Shown here: positions 45,527-54,837 of the stretch, piece by piece
Numbering within the stretch: the stretch's first letter is position 1
Layout of the letters: each line of letters begins with the position of its first letter
Source: Hathewaya limosa
GTDB lineage: Bacteria > Bacillota > Clostridia > Clostridiales > Clostridiaceae
Length of the DNA stretch: 64,000 bases
Reading direction: 5' to 3'
Assembly (NCBI RefSeq): GCF_030815255.1
Contig: NZ_JAUSWN010000001.1
Span: 186,001 to 250,000, forward strand
Notes under the pieces: generated by a model
The model's database searches: none
What the model was told of the DNA's origin: nothing
What the model saw: the letters and a program-made list of their open reading frames with translations, nothing else
Made by a program: the position numbers and the translations under genes

Positions 45527-47437
45527 TTATTCTAAAACCCAATCTTTTGGACTAGCATCTGATGGCATCCTTAAATCTCCTCTAGGAGATAAACTTATTG
45601 TACCAACCTTTGGACCATCAGGAATTGCCGAACGTTTAAATTGTTGAGAGAAAAATCTATATAAAAATTTATTTAACCATTTTTTTATAGTCTCTTTATC
45701 ATAATCATCTTTAAAAGTATGACATGCCAAGAAAAATAATCTTTCGGGTGTAGATCCTTCTTTCATCAAATGATAAAGAAAAAAATCATGTAATTCATAA
45801 GGACCAACTAAGTCTTCAGTTTTCTGAGTTATTTCACCATTACTATCTTTGGGTAATAATTCAGGACTTACAGGTGTTTCAAGTATATCTATCAAAGTAT
45901 CCTTACTACATTTAAAATCTTCAGAATAGGCAGCATAGTATACTAAATATTTTACTAATGTTTTAGGAATAGAACAGTTTACAGAATACATGGACATATG
46001 ATCACCATTATAAGTAGACCAACCTAAGGCTATTTCTGATAAATCTCCAGTACCTATTAATATAGCACCTTCTTTATTTGCACTATCCATTAATATTTGA
46101 GTTCTTTCTCTTGCTTGAACATTTTCGTAAGTAACATCATGGATAGATTCATCATGACCAATATCCTTGAAATGTTGAAGACAAGCAGCAACAATATTTA
46201 TCTCTTTTAATGTAGTACCTAAATCTTTGCATAGTTTAATGGCATTATTGTAAGTCCTATCTGTAGTTCCAAATCCTGGCATAGTAATGGCTATAATATT
46301 TTTATAAGGAATATTAAGAAGTTTAAAAGTTTTATATGCTACTAATAGTGCTAATGTTGAATCCAATCCTCCAGAAATACCAATAACAACTTTATTCGTT
46401 TTTGTATGTTCTAGTCTTTTTGCTAGTGCAGAACTTTGAATATTTAATATTTCATTACATCTTGCATCTCTAAGATTTAAGTCTTTTGGAATAAAAGGAT
46501 GTTTATTTATGTACCTGTCAAAATTCTTTAGTTCTGTATGATTAAATTTGAATTTTATATTTCTATAGTTTGAATTATCTTTTACATTTTTAAAACTTAT
46601 GTTTTTAAGTCTTTCTAAAGAAAGTTTTTCTAAATCTATAATAGAATAAATAATATCATTTTCACGATTAAATCTAGAGTTTTCACTTAAAATGCTACCG
46701 TTTTCTGATATAAGTAAATGACCACTAAATAATAAATCAGTAGTAGATTCGTGTACTCCTGATGATGAATATATATATGCACACATGCATCTAGCACTTT
46801 GGTTTGATACTAAAGATTTTCTGTATTCATATTTACCTATAAGTTCATTGGAGGCAGATAGGTTACAAATTATATTTGCTCCATATAATGAATAATAAGA
46901 ACTCGGAGGAATAGTCACCCAAAGATCCTCACAAATTTCAAAGGCTAATTTTATATTTTTATAAGTAAAGATTAAATCTGTACCAAATGGTATATTTTCT
47001 TGAAAATCCAAGTCTACTTCTAAATTTTTAATATCTAATCCTTCTGTAAACCAACGTTTTTCATAGAATTCACTATAGTTTGGTAAAAAACTTTTAGGAA
47101 CTATACCTAAAATTTCTCCTTTGAATATATTCACAGCACAGTTAAATAGTTGATTATTATAAAAAATAGGTGCACCTACTGAAATAAATATATCCTTGTC
47201 AGTTGAAAAATCACATAATTTTTTTAGTGCTATATTAGAATTATCTATTAATTTTTTTTGTAAAAATAAATCACCACAAGTATAGGAGGTAGTACATAGC
47301 TCAGGAAAAACTATAATTTTTGAATTGTTTTTATAGGCTTCTTCAATACAAAAAATGATGTTTTTTATATTGAAGCTTACTTCTGAAATTTTAGTTTTAG
47401 GGCATGCTGCAGCTACCTTAATAAAAGGAATATTCAT
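45527..47437 (-). CDS. nadE: Glutamine-dependent NAD+ synthetase
   Basis: Makes NAD+ from nicotinate adenine dinucleotide, ATP and glutamine. The 636 aa comprise an N-terminal nitrilase-type glutaminase with the Glu-Lys-Cys triad (VFPELCT, VPKSFLPN, FEICEDLW) and a C-terminal synthetase with the PP-loop ISGGLDSTLAL and GTGDLSE. AAAGGTAGTG precedes the ATG. It is divergent from nfeD across a 400-base gap. Confidence 0.93.
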   Translation of the reverse strand: MNIPFIKVAAACPKTKISEVSFNIKNIIFCIEEAYKNNSKIIVFPELCTTSYTCGDLFLQKKLIDNSNIALKKLCDFSTDKDIFISVGAPIFYNNQLFNCAVNIFKGEILGIVPKSFLPNYSEFYEKRWFTEGLDIKNLEVDLDFQENIPFGTDLIFTYKNIKLAFEICEDLWVTIPPSSYYSLYGANIICNLSASNELIGKYEYRKSLVSNQSARCMCAYIYSSSGVHESTTDLLFSGHLLISENGSILSENSRFNRENDIIYSIIDLEKLSLERLKNISFKNVKDNSNYRNIKFKFNHTELKNFDRYINKHPFIPKDLNLRDARCNEILNIQSSALAKRLEHTKTNKVVIGISGGLDSTLALLVAYKTFKLLNIPYKNIIAITMPGFGTTDRTYNNAIKLCKDLGTTLKEINIVAACLQHFKDIGHDESIHDVTYENVQARERTQILMDSANKEGAILIGTGDLSEIALGWSTYNGDHMSMYSVNCSIPKTLVKYLVYYAAYSEDFKCSKDTLIDILETPVSPELLPKDSNGEITQKTEDLVGPYELHDFFLYHLMKEGSTPERLFFLACHTFKDDYDKETIKKWLNKFLYRFFSQQFKRSAIPDGPKVGTISLSPRGDLRMPSDASPKDWVLE

Positions 47438-47838
47438 ATATTCACTACCTTTCTTTAAGTAAGTCTAATAATTAATTTTAAGTTAAATGAAATTATAATT
47501 TATATAAATTATTTATAATCAATCTATATGTAAAATATTATACCATTAATAAAGATATTTATAGAGAAATAGGAAATTTATTATGAATATAAATTAAAGA
47601 CAAAATTTTAATAATAAAAGTGAAAAGTAAAGAGAATTGGAAAAAGCGTGAGAAAAAATATTAAAAGTGATATAAAATAACCTTTAAAAAAAGAAAATGA
47701 AACTTTTAAAAAAGATTAACATACTGTATTATACTACTATAAATCAAATATAAATTAAAAAACGTATTTTAATAATTGAATATTGTATATAATTAATTTA
47801 AAATTATGATAAATAAAAATTTTTTGGGGGTGATAATA
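47438..47838. other. nadE/nfeD divergent intergenic region
   Basis: 400 AT-rich bases. On the plus strand TTAACA 47716-47721 and TATAAA 47738-47743 with a 16-base spacer form a possible promoter for nfeD. I see no hairpin or small gene. Confidence 0.4.
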
Positions 47839-48282
47839 ATGAATTGGTCAATGTTATGTATATGGATTATAATTTCTGTACTAGCCATATTTTTAGATAT
47901 ATTTACCAGTGCAGGATTATTTGTTTGGTTTGCAATAGGTGCATTTGCGGCAATGATAGCATTAACATGTAATGCAGTTATAGGAATTCAAATAGTAGTA
48001 TTTTCTATTTTAAGTATTTTAGGATTGATAATTGGATATCCAATTGTAAAAAGAATTATCAAAAAATCTATTGTTGTTACTAAAACTATGGAACAAGAAT
48101 ATATAGGTAGAGAATATATAGCTGAAGAAAAAATTACAAGTAAAGCTAATATTAAAGTAGATGGAATATATTGGACTGCTAAAAATAAGGGGAGAACTAT
48201 CGATAAGGGGGAAAAATATAAAATAGTAGGTATTGACAAAACTAAATTAGTTATTAAACCTTCAAAAGAAGTAAAAGTATAG
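47839..48282 (+). CDS. NfeD-like membrane protein
   Basis: Short-form NfeD of 147 aa: two or three N-terminal helices and a C-terminal OB-fold domain (about 85-147). Such proteins pair with SPFH proteins, as here. The frame opens at ATG 47806 without a ribosome site; GGGGGTGAT fits ATG 47839 (MNWSMLC). The next gene starts 44 bases later. Confidence 0.85.
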   Translation: MNWSMLCIWIIISVLAIFLDIFTSAGLFVWFAIGAFAAMIALTCNAVIGIQIVVFSILSILGLIIGYPIVKRIIKKSIVVTKTMEQEYIGREYIAEEKITSKANIKVDGIYWTAKNKGRTIDKGEKYKIVGIDKTKLVIKPSKEVKV

Positions 48283-48326
48283 AAAAACTAATATTAAAAA
48301 TATATAAATAATTAGGAGGAAGTAAT

Positions 48327-49268
48327 ATGGGATTCATAGTTCTAGTAAGTTTATTAGTTATTATCTTAATAACTATAGTATCATCAATAAAAGTTGTTAA
48401 CACAGGGAATGTGTACATTGTAGAAAGGTTTGGTCAATACCATAGAACCTTAGAACCAGGATGGCACTTTACCATTCCTTTTGCAGATTTTGTAAGAAAG
48501 AAAATATCTACAAAACAACAAATTTTAGATATACAGCCACAAAATGTTATTACTAAAGATAATGTAAAGATTTCTATTGATAATGTAATTTTCTATAAAG
48601 TACTTAATTCAAAGGATGCTGTATATAATATAGAAAATTATAAATCAGGTATAGTTTATTCAACCATTACTAATATGAGAAATATTGTTGGAGAAATGAC
48701 ATTAGATGAAGTTTTATCAGGAAGAGATAGAATAAACTCTAAATTATTAGAAATAATTGATGAAATAACAGATGCATATGGTATAAAAATTCTTTCAGTT
48801 GAAATCAAAAATATAATTCCACCAGCTGAAATTCAACAAGCTATGGAAAAACAAATGAAAGCAGAAAGAGATAAGAGAGCGTTTATTCTTCAAGCAGAGG
48901 GTCAAAAACAAAGTGATATAGCAAGAGCTGAAGGTGAAAAGCAAGCAAAAATTCTTGAAGCGGAGGCAGAAAAAGAAGCTAATATTAGAAGAGCTGAAGG
49001 TCTTAAAGAGTCTCAATTGTTAGAGGCAGAAGGTAAGGCTAAGGCTATAGAAGCAATTGCAATAGCAGAATCAGAAGCTATTTGCAAGATAAATAAAGCT
49101 ATTATAGAATCAGGAACAAATGAAACTGTAATTGCATTAAAACAAGTTGAGGCTTTAAAAGAAATGGCTAAGAGTCCTGCCAACAAACTTATACTTCCAA
49201 ATGAAACCTTATCAAGTTTAGGTAGTATTTCAGCTATAGCAGATATGTTAAAAGAAAAAAATAAATAA
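48327..49268 (+). CDS. SPFH/stomatin-family membrane scaffold protein
   Basis: Protein of 313 aa with an N-terminal membrane helix (2-22) and a prohibitin-homology domain (GNVYIVERFGQYHRTLEPGWHF region to about 190). A long Ala/Glu-rich coiled coil follows (AEGEKQAKILEAEAEKEA region). Closest in layout to stomatin/QmcA-type proteins that form oligomeric membrane rings. TAGGAGG precedes the ATG. In one operon with nfeD. Confidence 0.88.
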   Translation: MGFIVLVSLLVIILITIVSSIKVVNTGNVYIVERFGQYHRTLEPGWHFTIPFADFVRKKISTKQQILDIQPQNVITKDNVKISIDNVIFYKVLNSKDAVYNIENYKSGIVYSTITNMRNIVGEMTLDEVLSGRDRINSKLLEIIDEITDAYGIKILSVEIKNIIPPAEIQQAMEKQMKAERDKRAFILQAEGQKQSDIARAEGEKQAKILEAEAEKEANIRRAEGLKESQLLEAEGKAKAIEAIAIAESEAICKINKAIIESGTNETVIALKQVEALKEMAKSPANKLILPNETLSSLGSISAIADMLKEKNK

Positions 49269-49292
49269 TTAGGCTATAAGTATACGGATTAT

Positions 49293-49327
49293 AAGGTTTG
49301 TCAATGAAAATATTGACAAGCCTTTTT
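49293..49327 (+). terminator. Terminator of the nfeD-SPFH operon
   Basis: AAGGTTTGTCAAT / ATTGACAAGCCTT stem followed by a T5 run. Confidence 0.85.
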
Positions 49328-49431
49328 GTAAATATAGCCAAAAGTCTTAATTAAAATTTAAATTAATTAATAAAAGGCTTTATGGTATACTATATACTAT
49401 AAATATAGGTATTTGAAGGGTGAAATAATTT

Positions 49432-51060
49432 ATGGTTAAGGCTAATCTAAGTAATTTACAAATTAATGCTCAAAATTTGGAATTAGATGATAGAGTATGG
49501 GAAGATTTAAAAATACCCTTAAAAAAAAGAAAGGGATTTAAAATTAATTCAAGTGTAGTTACAGTTCCTGCATATTTCTATAGATTTATAGGGATAAAGG
49601 AAAATGAAGAGGAATATTTTGATGAACTTTTAAGAATAGATAGAGAACTAAAATTTTTAGGTACATTATATTTAAAAATTACAGATGGATTTTCAAGAGA
49701 TGTAGCTATTAAAATTCAAAGCAACCTTTATAATTTAAAAAACAATAACAGTAATAATATAAGTGAAATGATACAAAACGCAGAACAATTTGGTTTATTT
49801 CCTTCTTTAAATAATATTCAATTTAAAGAACAAGTAAAAAATAATTTAAAGGTTGTTTTAGAATATTATTCAAGGCTAAATAGTGAGTCTAATGATATAA
49901 ATGAAAGTTTTGTTTTAATCTTAAATTGGATAAATATATATTTGCCATTACTTATTATTAATTATGATTATGAACAATTAAATCCTAAGGTTTTATATTA
50001 TGGCAAAATAACTGAAGAAGAGGGGTTATTTTTATTTCTTTTATGGACTTTAGGAATAGATGTTATGTATTATACTACAGAGGAAGATTCTATATTTAAA
50101 AAAATAGATCCATGCAATAGTTTTTCAAGAGAAGTTGTTTTTTCAAAGCGTTGTCCATTAAAAAAGCTACCAGAGAGTTTTAATGATAGAATGAATACAA
50201 CAGCTTTTGGGGCAAAGGAAGAACTTGATAAAATACTTTATGGAGAAGAAAATAATTTTTATAGGCCGTGGCAATTTGCAGATTATAATGTAAATGCAGT
50301 TACACTTAAAACTACATTTGAAGAAATATTCATTTGGATTAAGGAAAATGCAAGTGTAAGACAAGGATGGAAGGTTGCTAATAACACTGTTTTTATTCCA
50401 AACATTTTTGCTAAAATAAGGGGAGTAAAGGAAGACATAGAAACTTATTTTGAATATATAGAAGAAATGAAAAAAGAAAAAAATACTATTCTTATAAACA
50501 AGTTACCTATAGTAGATTTTGCACCTTTAGAATATGGAAAGTTTATGGAGGTATATCCTAAAGAAAGTTTATATTTTGATGTAGATAAGATGATTAATTC
50601 TTCTTGGTGGCCATATAAAGAACTTAGAACAGGGGTACAGAGAGCTTTAGGGGAAAGAATAAAGGAACTGTGTATAAATCCAGTTATTTATAATAGAGAA
50701 AATGAAAATGTAAGAGATTTTCAAGTTGAAATTTTTTCGGTTCTTATACATGGAATGGATAAGAAGTTTATTCAATTATTACAAGGGTTTGACTATCCAG
50801 AGGATGTTCCTAAAATTATTATATATAATAATGAACAAAATGGTAATTTGTCTTTAGAAGACTGTATAATATTGACCTTATTAAATTATATGGGATTAGA
50901 TATAATTATATTTAATCCATCAGGATATAATGACATAGAAAATTATATATATAAAGAATTATATGATGTTCATAATTTAGATAAAATGATGTTTAATCTG
51001 AAATTAAGAAAACCAGAAGAAAAAAATAAAGGGTTTTTTAGAAGGTTATTTGGTATTTAA
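49432..51060 (+). CDS. YceG-family protein (TelA partner)
   Basis: Protein of 542 aa, mostly helical, matching the YceG family that sits beside TelA-family genes in Firmicutes (yceG-yceH in Bacillus). No enzymatic motif is seen; the C terminus is basic (KGFFRRLFG). GAAGGGTGA precedes the ATG. Eighteen bases separate it from the telA-like gene. In related bacteria the pair is linked with resistance to tellurite or envelope-acting compounds; mechanism unknown. Confidence 0.75.
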   Translation: MVKANLSNLQINAQNLELDDRVWEDLKIPLKKRKGFKINSSVVTVPAYFYRFIGIKENEEEYFDELLRIDRELKFLGTLYLKITDGFSRDVAIKIQSNLYNLKNNNSNNISEMIQNAEQFGLFPSLNNIQFKEQVKNNLKVVLEYYSRLNSESNDINESFVLILNWINIYLPLLIINYDYEQLNPKVLYYGKITEEEGLFLFLLWTLGIDVMYYTTEEDSIFKKIDPCNSFSREVVFSKRCPLKKLPESFNDRMNTTAFGAKEELDKILYGEENNFYRPWQFADYNVNAVTLKTTFEEIFIWIKENASVRQGWKVANNTVFIPNIFAKIRGVKEDIETYFEYIEEMKKEKNTILINKLPIVDFAPLEYGKFMEVYPKESLYFDVDKMINSSWWPYKELRTGVQRALGERIKELCINPVIYNRENENVRDFQVEIFSVLIHGMDKKFIQLLQGFDYPEDVPKIIIYNNEQNGNLSLEDCIILTLLNYMGLDIIIFNPSGYNDIENYIYKELYDVHNLDKMMFNLKLRKPEEKNKGFFRRLFGI

Positions 51061-51078
51061 CATTAAGGAGGAGTTAGT

Positions 51079-52164
51079 ATGGAAAATAATGATGTTGTAA
51101 TGGTTAAAGAAGATAATATTGAGGAAATTGCAAATCAATATGTAGATGAATTAAAAAAATCACCAGAAGTAAAATCACTAACATCTAAAATTAACTTATC
51201 TGATAATAATTCAATTTTAGAGTTTGGAAATGAGCCAGCAGTGAAGATTGCGGAGTTTTCAGATAAGATTTTAAGTACAATAAAGTCAACTAGTGTTGAA
51301 AATTCCAGTGATATGATAAAACAATTGACTAGTATTATGAAAAAATTTGATAAGAATGATTTCGGAGAAGAAAAACCAAGTTTCTTTGACAAGTTACTAA
51401 AAAGAGCTCCTAAAGGAGTGGAGAAAGTTTTAGGTAAATATAGAACTATAGGTGGTGAAATAGATAAGATTTACACTGAACTTACATGTTATAAAAAGGA
51501 TATAAACGATGTAAATATAATGTTAGATGCTATGTATGAAGAAAATGTACATTATTATAAAGAATTAGAAAAATATATAGTGGCAGGAAACATTATAGCA
51601 GAAGAGATAGAAAATAAAATTATACCTAGCTTAGAAGAAAAAGCTGCAGCCAGTGGAGATCAAATGGATCTTATAGCAGTTCAAAATACTAAAGATTCCT
51701 TAGAACTTTTAAAACAAAGAGTATATGATTTGGAAATGGCTAAAATGGTATCTATTCAAACTGCTCCTCAAATAAGAATACTTCAAAAAGGAAATTATAA
51801 ATTAGTATCAAAAATACATTCAGCTTTTGTTGTTACTATTCCAGTATTTAAGAATGGAATCATTCAAGCAGTAGCATTAAAGAGACAAAAACTTGTTTCA
51901 GATTCATTACAAGAGCTTGATAAAACTACTAATGAATTATTAATGAAAAATGCAGAAAATCTTAAAAATCAAAGTATAGATATTGCTAGACTTTCAGGAT
52001 CATCTTCTGTGAAAATTGAAACTCTTCAAAATACATGGAATACAATAATGCAAGGTATTGAAGAAACTAAGAAAATTGAAGAAGAAAATAAAAATACTAG
52101 AAATCAAAGTTTAGCAACATTAAATGATTTACAAAATCAGATGAAAGCAAAACAAATAGTATAG
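51079..52164 (+). CDS. TelA-family (toxic anion resistance) protein
   Basis: Protein of 361 aa, nearly all helical, with the TelA hallmark region (FFDKLLKRAPKGVEKVLGKYRTI area) and SIQTAPQIRIL-Q in the middle. Cytoplasmic. TAAGGAGGAG precedes the ATG. Paired with the YceG-like gene; the tcdA gene follows after 21 bases, so all three may be co-transcribed. Confidence 0.88.
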   Translation: MENNDVVMVKEDNIEEIANQYVDELKKSPEVKSLTSKINLSDNNSILEFGNEPAVKIAEFSDKILSTIKSTSVENSSDMIKQLTSIMKKFDKNDFGEEKPSFFDKLLKRAPKGVEKVLGKYRTIGGEIDKIYTELTCYKKDINDVNIMLDAMYEENVHYYKELEKYIVAGNIIAEEIENKIIPSLEEKAAASGDQMDLIAVQNTKDSLELLKQRVYDLEMAKMVSIQTAPQIRILQKGNYKLVSKIHSAFVVTIPVFKNGIIQAVALKRQKLVSDSLQELDKTTNELLMKNAENLKNQSIDIARLSGSSSVKIETLQNTWNTIMQGIEETKKIEEENKNTRNQSLATLNDLQNQMKAKQIV

Positions 52165-52185
52165 AATTTATGAAGGGAAAATAAA

Positions 52186-52914
52186 ATGGAACAACATTCA
52201 TTATCTAGGACAGAATTATTAATAGGAAAAAATGCAATAAATGATTTGAAAAATTCTAAAGTTGTTATTTTAGGAGTTGGAGGAGTTGGAGGATTTGTTA
52301 CAGAAGCTATAGCTAGAAGTGGAGTAGGAACTATAGTTTTAGTTGATAAGGATACAGTTTCACTAACTAATTTAAATAGACAGATAATAGCAACACATGA
52401 TACCATAGGAAAAGTAAAAGTAGATATAATGAAAGAAAGGATTTTAAGTATTAATCCTGAATGTAATGTAATTACTCATCAATGTTTCATAAGTAAGGAG
52501 AATATTGAAGAATTAATACAAAAAGACGTAGATTATGTAGTAGATGCTATCGATACAGTTTCTTCCAAAATATCTGTTATAGAATATTGTTATAAAAATA
52601 ATATTAACATCATAAGTTCTATGGGTACAGGAAATAAAATGGATCCTACACAGTTTAAGATTACTACTTTAAATAAAACAAAAGTTTGTCCTCTTGCTAA
52701 GGTTATGCGTCATGAGCTAAAGAAAAGAGGCATAGAAAAAGTAAAAGTTTTATATTCTGAAGAAATTCCATTAAAACCACAAATATTAGAAGGTGCAGAG
52801 TTAAAAGGAAATAGGCAGGCTCCAGGAAGTATGCCTTTTGTACCACCAGTTGCAGGTATGATAATTGGAGGAGAGGTTATAAAAGATATTATTGCGAATA
52901 AGGCTAATAAATAA
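52186..52914 (+). CDS. tcdA: TcdA-like tRNA threonylcarbamoyladenosine dehydratase
   Basis: E1-like enzyme of 242 aa that cyclises t6A37 of ANN-decoding tRNAs to ct6A using ATP. It carries the nucleotide motif GVGGVGGFVTE, DKDTVSLTNLNRQ, DAIDTVSSK and the cysteine in KVCPLAKV. GAAGGGA lies before the ATG. A cysteine desulfurase-like partner is not adjacent. Confidence 0.85.
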   Translation: MEQHSLSRTELLIGKNAINDLKNSKVVILGVGGVGGFVTEAIARSGVGTIVLVDKDTVSLTNLNRQIIATHDTIGKVKVDIMKERILSINPECNVITHQCFISKENIEELIQKDVDYVVDAIDTVSSKISVIEYCYKNNINIISSMGTGNKMDPTQFKITTLNKTKVCPLAKVMRHELKKRGIEKVKVLYSEEIPLKPQILEGAELKGNRQAPGSMPFVPPVAGMIIGGEVIKDIIANKANK

Positions 52915-52919
52915 CATAA

Positions 52920-52950
52920 AAAAAGGCTCCTATTTTATAGGAGCTTTAAT
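52920..52950 (+). terminator. Terminator of the yceG-telA-tcdA group
   Basis: AAAGGCTCCTAT / ATAGGAGCTTT stem; moderate T content after it. Confidence 0.75.
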
Positions 52951-52957
52951 ATTTTAT

Positions 52958-53069
52958 AGTCTTTGCTTATTCAACCATTATACATACACAATGGGGGGCA
53001 CAGAATAAGCTTAGACGCGGTGTGATGAGGAATTTAGTTATTTATCAGTAATTCTAGAAATAACTAAAC
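52958..53069 (+). ncRNA. Candidate structured leader or small RNA of unknown class
   Basis: Relatively GC-rich island in AT-rich DNA. P1: 52959-52972 pairs with 53003-53016 (4 + 8 bp around a symmetrical TT/TT loop). Inside is CCATT/AATGG (52975-52979 with 52990-52994), then G4-rich GGGGCACA. A single-stranded GCGGTGTGATGAGG follows, whose TGTG could pair with CACA. A second hairpin has an 11-bp perfect stem (53033-53043 with 53058-53068). It lies 250 bases before the nhaC-like start, same direction. It matches no riboswitch consensus that I know. Confidence 0.5.
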
Positions 53070-53280
53070 TTGTTTATAGTTAATATGATAACATAAAAAT
53101 TTTAAGATGTAAATATATTTTCTGAATATTTATAAAATTATGAAAACATAACGATGAAATAGAAGTATTATATTTTTAAATATTAAATTAGCTATTAATA
53201 CTATTATGTAATAAATGTTTATATTTGTCATTTTATGTGATATATTCTTATTTGTATTAAGAAGATTTAATATAAATAAA
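53070..53280 (+). other. AT-rich leader between the folded element and nhaC
   Basis: About 210 bases with no open frame carrying a ribosome site. It may be untranslated leader or contain the nhaC promoter; no strong -35/-10 pair can be set. Confidence 0.4.
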
Positions 53281-53287
53281 AATATAT

Positions 53288-53325
53288 GGGGGTGAGGTTT
53301 AGTTCATATAGAACTAAACGAGGTT
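53288..53325 (+). promoter_or_regulatory. nhaC ribosome site, 9-bp hairpin, start codon
   Basis: GGGGGTGA (53288-53295) is followed by G, a perfect 9-bp stem GTTTAGTTC / GAACTAAAC (53297-53305 with 53311-53319, loop ATATA), then GAGGTT and ATG 53326. Linear gap 30 bases; about seven if folded. The in-frame TGA at 53293 rules out an upstream ATG, GTG or TTG start. Confidence 0.7.
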
Positions 53326-54666
53326 ATGGATAAATGTACAGAAAAATTAAATAGAGGAAGTGCAATGGCTTTATTACCTATGGGAATTTTTTTGGCATTA
53401 TACTTAGTTACATCAATTATAACTAAAGATTTTTATAAAATGCCAGTTATAATTGCTCTTTTGGCAGCTTGTATTGTAGCATTTATGATGAATCCTAAGG
53501 AGTCAATAGATACAAAGCTAGAGTTATTCTGTAAAGGTGCAGGGAATTTAGATATAATTATTATGCTTTTAATTTTTGTGTTTTCCGGGGCTTTTGCAAA
53601 TGTAGCCAAATCTATGGGGGCGGTAGAATCTACTGTTAATTTAGGATTAAAGTTTTTGCCTAGTAGTGTTTTAATAGCAGGGGTATTTTTAATAGCAGCA
53701 TTTATATCTTTAGCAATAGGAACTTCTATGGGAACTATAGCTGCATTAGCACCAATAGCAATGGGAATTGCACAAAAATTAGGTGTAAATCCTGGACTAG
53801 CTATTGGAGCAGTGGTAGGAGGATCTATGTTTGGAGATAATCTTTCCATGCTTTCTGATACAACTATAGCTGCAGTTAGAACACAGGGTACTAATATGAA
53901 AGATAAATTTAAGGTAAATCTATTCATGGTTTTACCGGCAGTAATTATTACGACTATTCTTTTAATTATAACAACACTTGGAGTAAAAACTAATGTCGGT
54001 GGAGCTTATGAGTATAATATAATAAAAGTTATTCCATACATAGTGGTTTTAGTTGGTGCACTTATGGGAGTAAATGTTTTAGCTATTCTTGCACTGGGGG
54101 TAGGATTAGCTGGTATTATAGGATTAAGCACAGGAGCATTTAATATATGGGGATTTGTAAAGGCATGTAATGATGGTATTTTAGGTATGTCAGAGCTTAT
54201 TATAATTTCTATACTTGTTGCAGGGTTGGTGCAAATTATTAGTCATAATGGAGGAATAGACTATATTTTATATATAATTAGTAAAAGAATGAAAAGTAAA
54301 AAAGGAGCAGAAATTGGAATAGCTCTATTAGTTAGTATTGTGGATTTATGTACGGCTAATAATACGGTTTCTATTGTTATAACAGGATCAATAGCTAAAA
54401 ATGTTAGTGAAAAATATGGAATCGAAGAGGAAAGAACCGCTAGTATTTTAGATATTTTTGCATGTACTTTTCAAGGTATAATACCATATGGAGCTCAATT
54501 ATTATTAGCATCAAGTTTATCAAAAATTTCTCCAATTGAAATTATGAAATATTTGTATTACCCATATTTAATGGGAATAATAGCTTTAGTATGCATTATT
54601 GTAGGATTTCCTAAGACTAAAATAGTAAAAAGTAAAGATAGAGAAACGGAAGTAGTTACAGAATAA
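53326..54666 (+). CDS. NhaC-family Na+/H+ antiporter-like protein
   Basis: Integral membrane transporter of 446 aa with about eleven helices, of the NhaC/ion-transporter superfamily. Conserved stretches include AIGTSMGTIAALAP, GGSMFGDNLSMLSDTT (a transporter core motif) and DLCTANNTVSIV. It may exchange Na+/H+, or a carboxylate or amino acid coupled to Na+, as some NhaC relatives do. It has an unusual start region and a folded upstream element, so regulation at RNA level is likely. Confidence 0.8.
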   Translation: MDKCTEKLNRGSAMALLPMGIFLALYLVTSIITKDFYKMPVIIALLAACIVAFMMNPKESIDTKLELFCKGAGNLDIIIMLLIFVFSGAFANVAKSMGAVESTVNLGLKFLPSSVLIAGVFLIAAFISLAIGTSMGTIAALAPIAMGIAQKLGVNPGLAIGAVVGGSMFGDNLSMLSDTTIAAVRTQGTNMKDKFKVNLFMVLPAVIITTILLIITTLGVKTNVGGAYEYNIIKVIPYIVVLVGALMGVNVLAILALGVGLAGIIGLSTGAFNIWGFVKACNDGILGMSELIIISILVAGLVQIISHNGGIDYILYIISKRMKSKKGAEIGIALLVSIVDLCTANNTVSIVITGSIAKNVSEKYGIEEERTASILDIFACTFQGIIPYGAQLLLASSLSKISPIEIMKYLYYPYLMGIIALVCIIVGFPKTKIVKSKDRETEVVTE

Positions 54667-54687
54667 AAAATATTAAGTTTTAAAGTG

Positions 54688-54735
54688 CTGTCTTATTCTA
54701 AAAATAAAATTTTGGAATAAGACAGTTTTTATTTT
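54688..54735 (+). terminator. Terminator of the nhaC-like gene
   Basis: CTGTCTTATTC / GAATAAGACAG stem with extra A/T pairs in the loop, followed by T5. Confidence 0.85.
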
Positions 54736-54776
54736 ATAAAAATATAAGTCTAAAGCTGACTTTATTAAATTATCAC

Positions 54777-54805
54777 TTTACAACTTTACTATGATAAAGT
54801 ATAAT
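54777..54805 (+). promoter_or_regulatory. Promoter of the amino-acid ABC transporter
   Basis: TTTACA 54777-54782 and TATAAT 54800-54805, spacer exactly 17 bases, 33 bases before the first start codon. Confidence 0.75.
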
Positions 54806-54837
54806 AATAGAAACTAAGGAAGAATGGAAGTGAAAAA

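Noticed and set aside
51079..52164. TelA as a tellurite operon or toxin gene
   Set aside because: Only the YceG-TelA pair is present. The family name reflects resistance phenotypes, and nothing here encodes a botulinum or tetanus-type toxin.
52958..53069. Fluoride, purine, c-di-GMP, ZTP or Na+-class riboswitch
   Set aside because: I compared the conserved cores from memory and none fits; the element is reported as unclassified.
53433..53927. Minus-strand open frame of 164 codons inside the nhaC-like gene
   Set aside because: Mirror of a hydrophobic coding sequence, with no start signals or recognisable domain.
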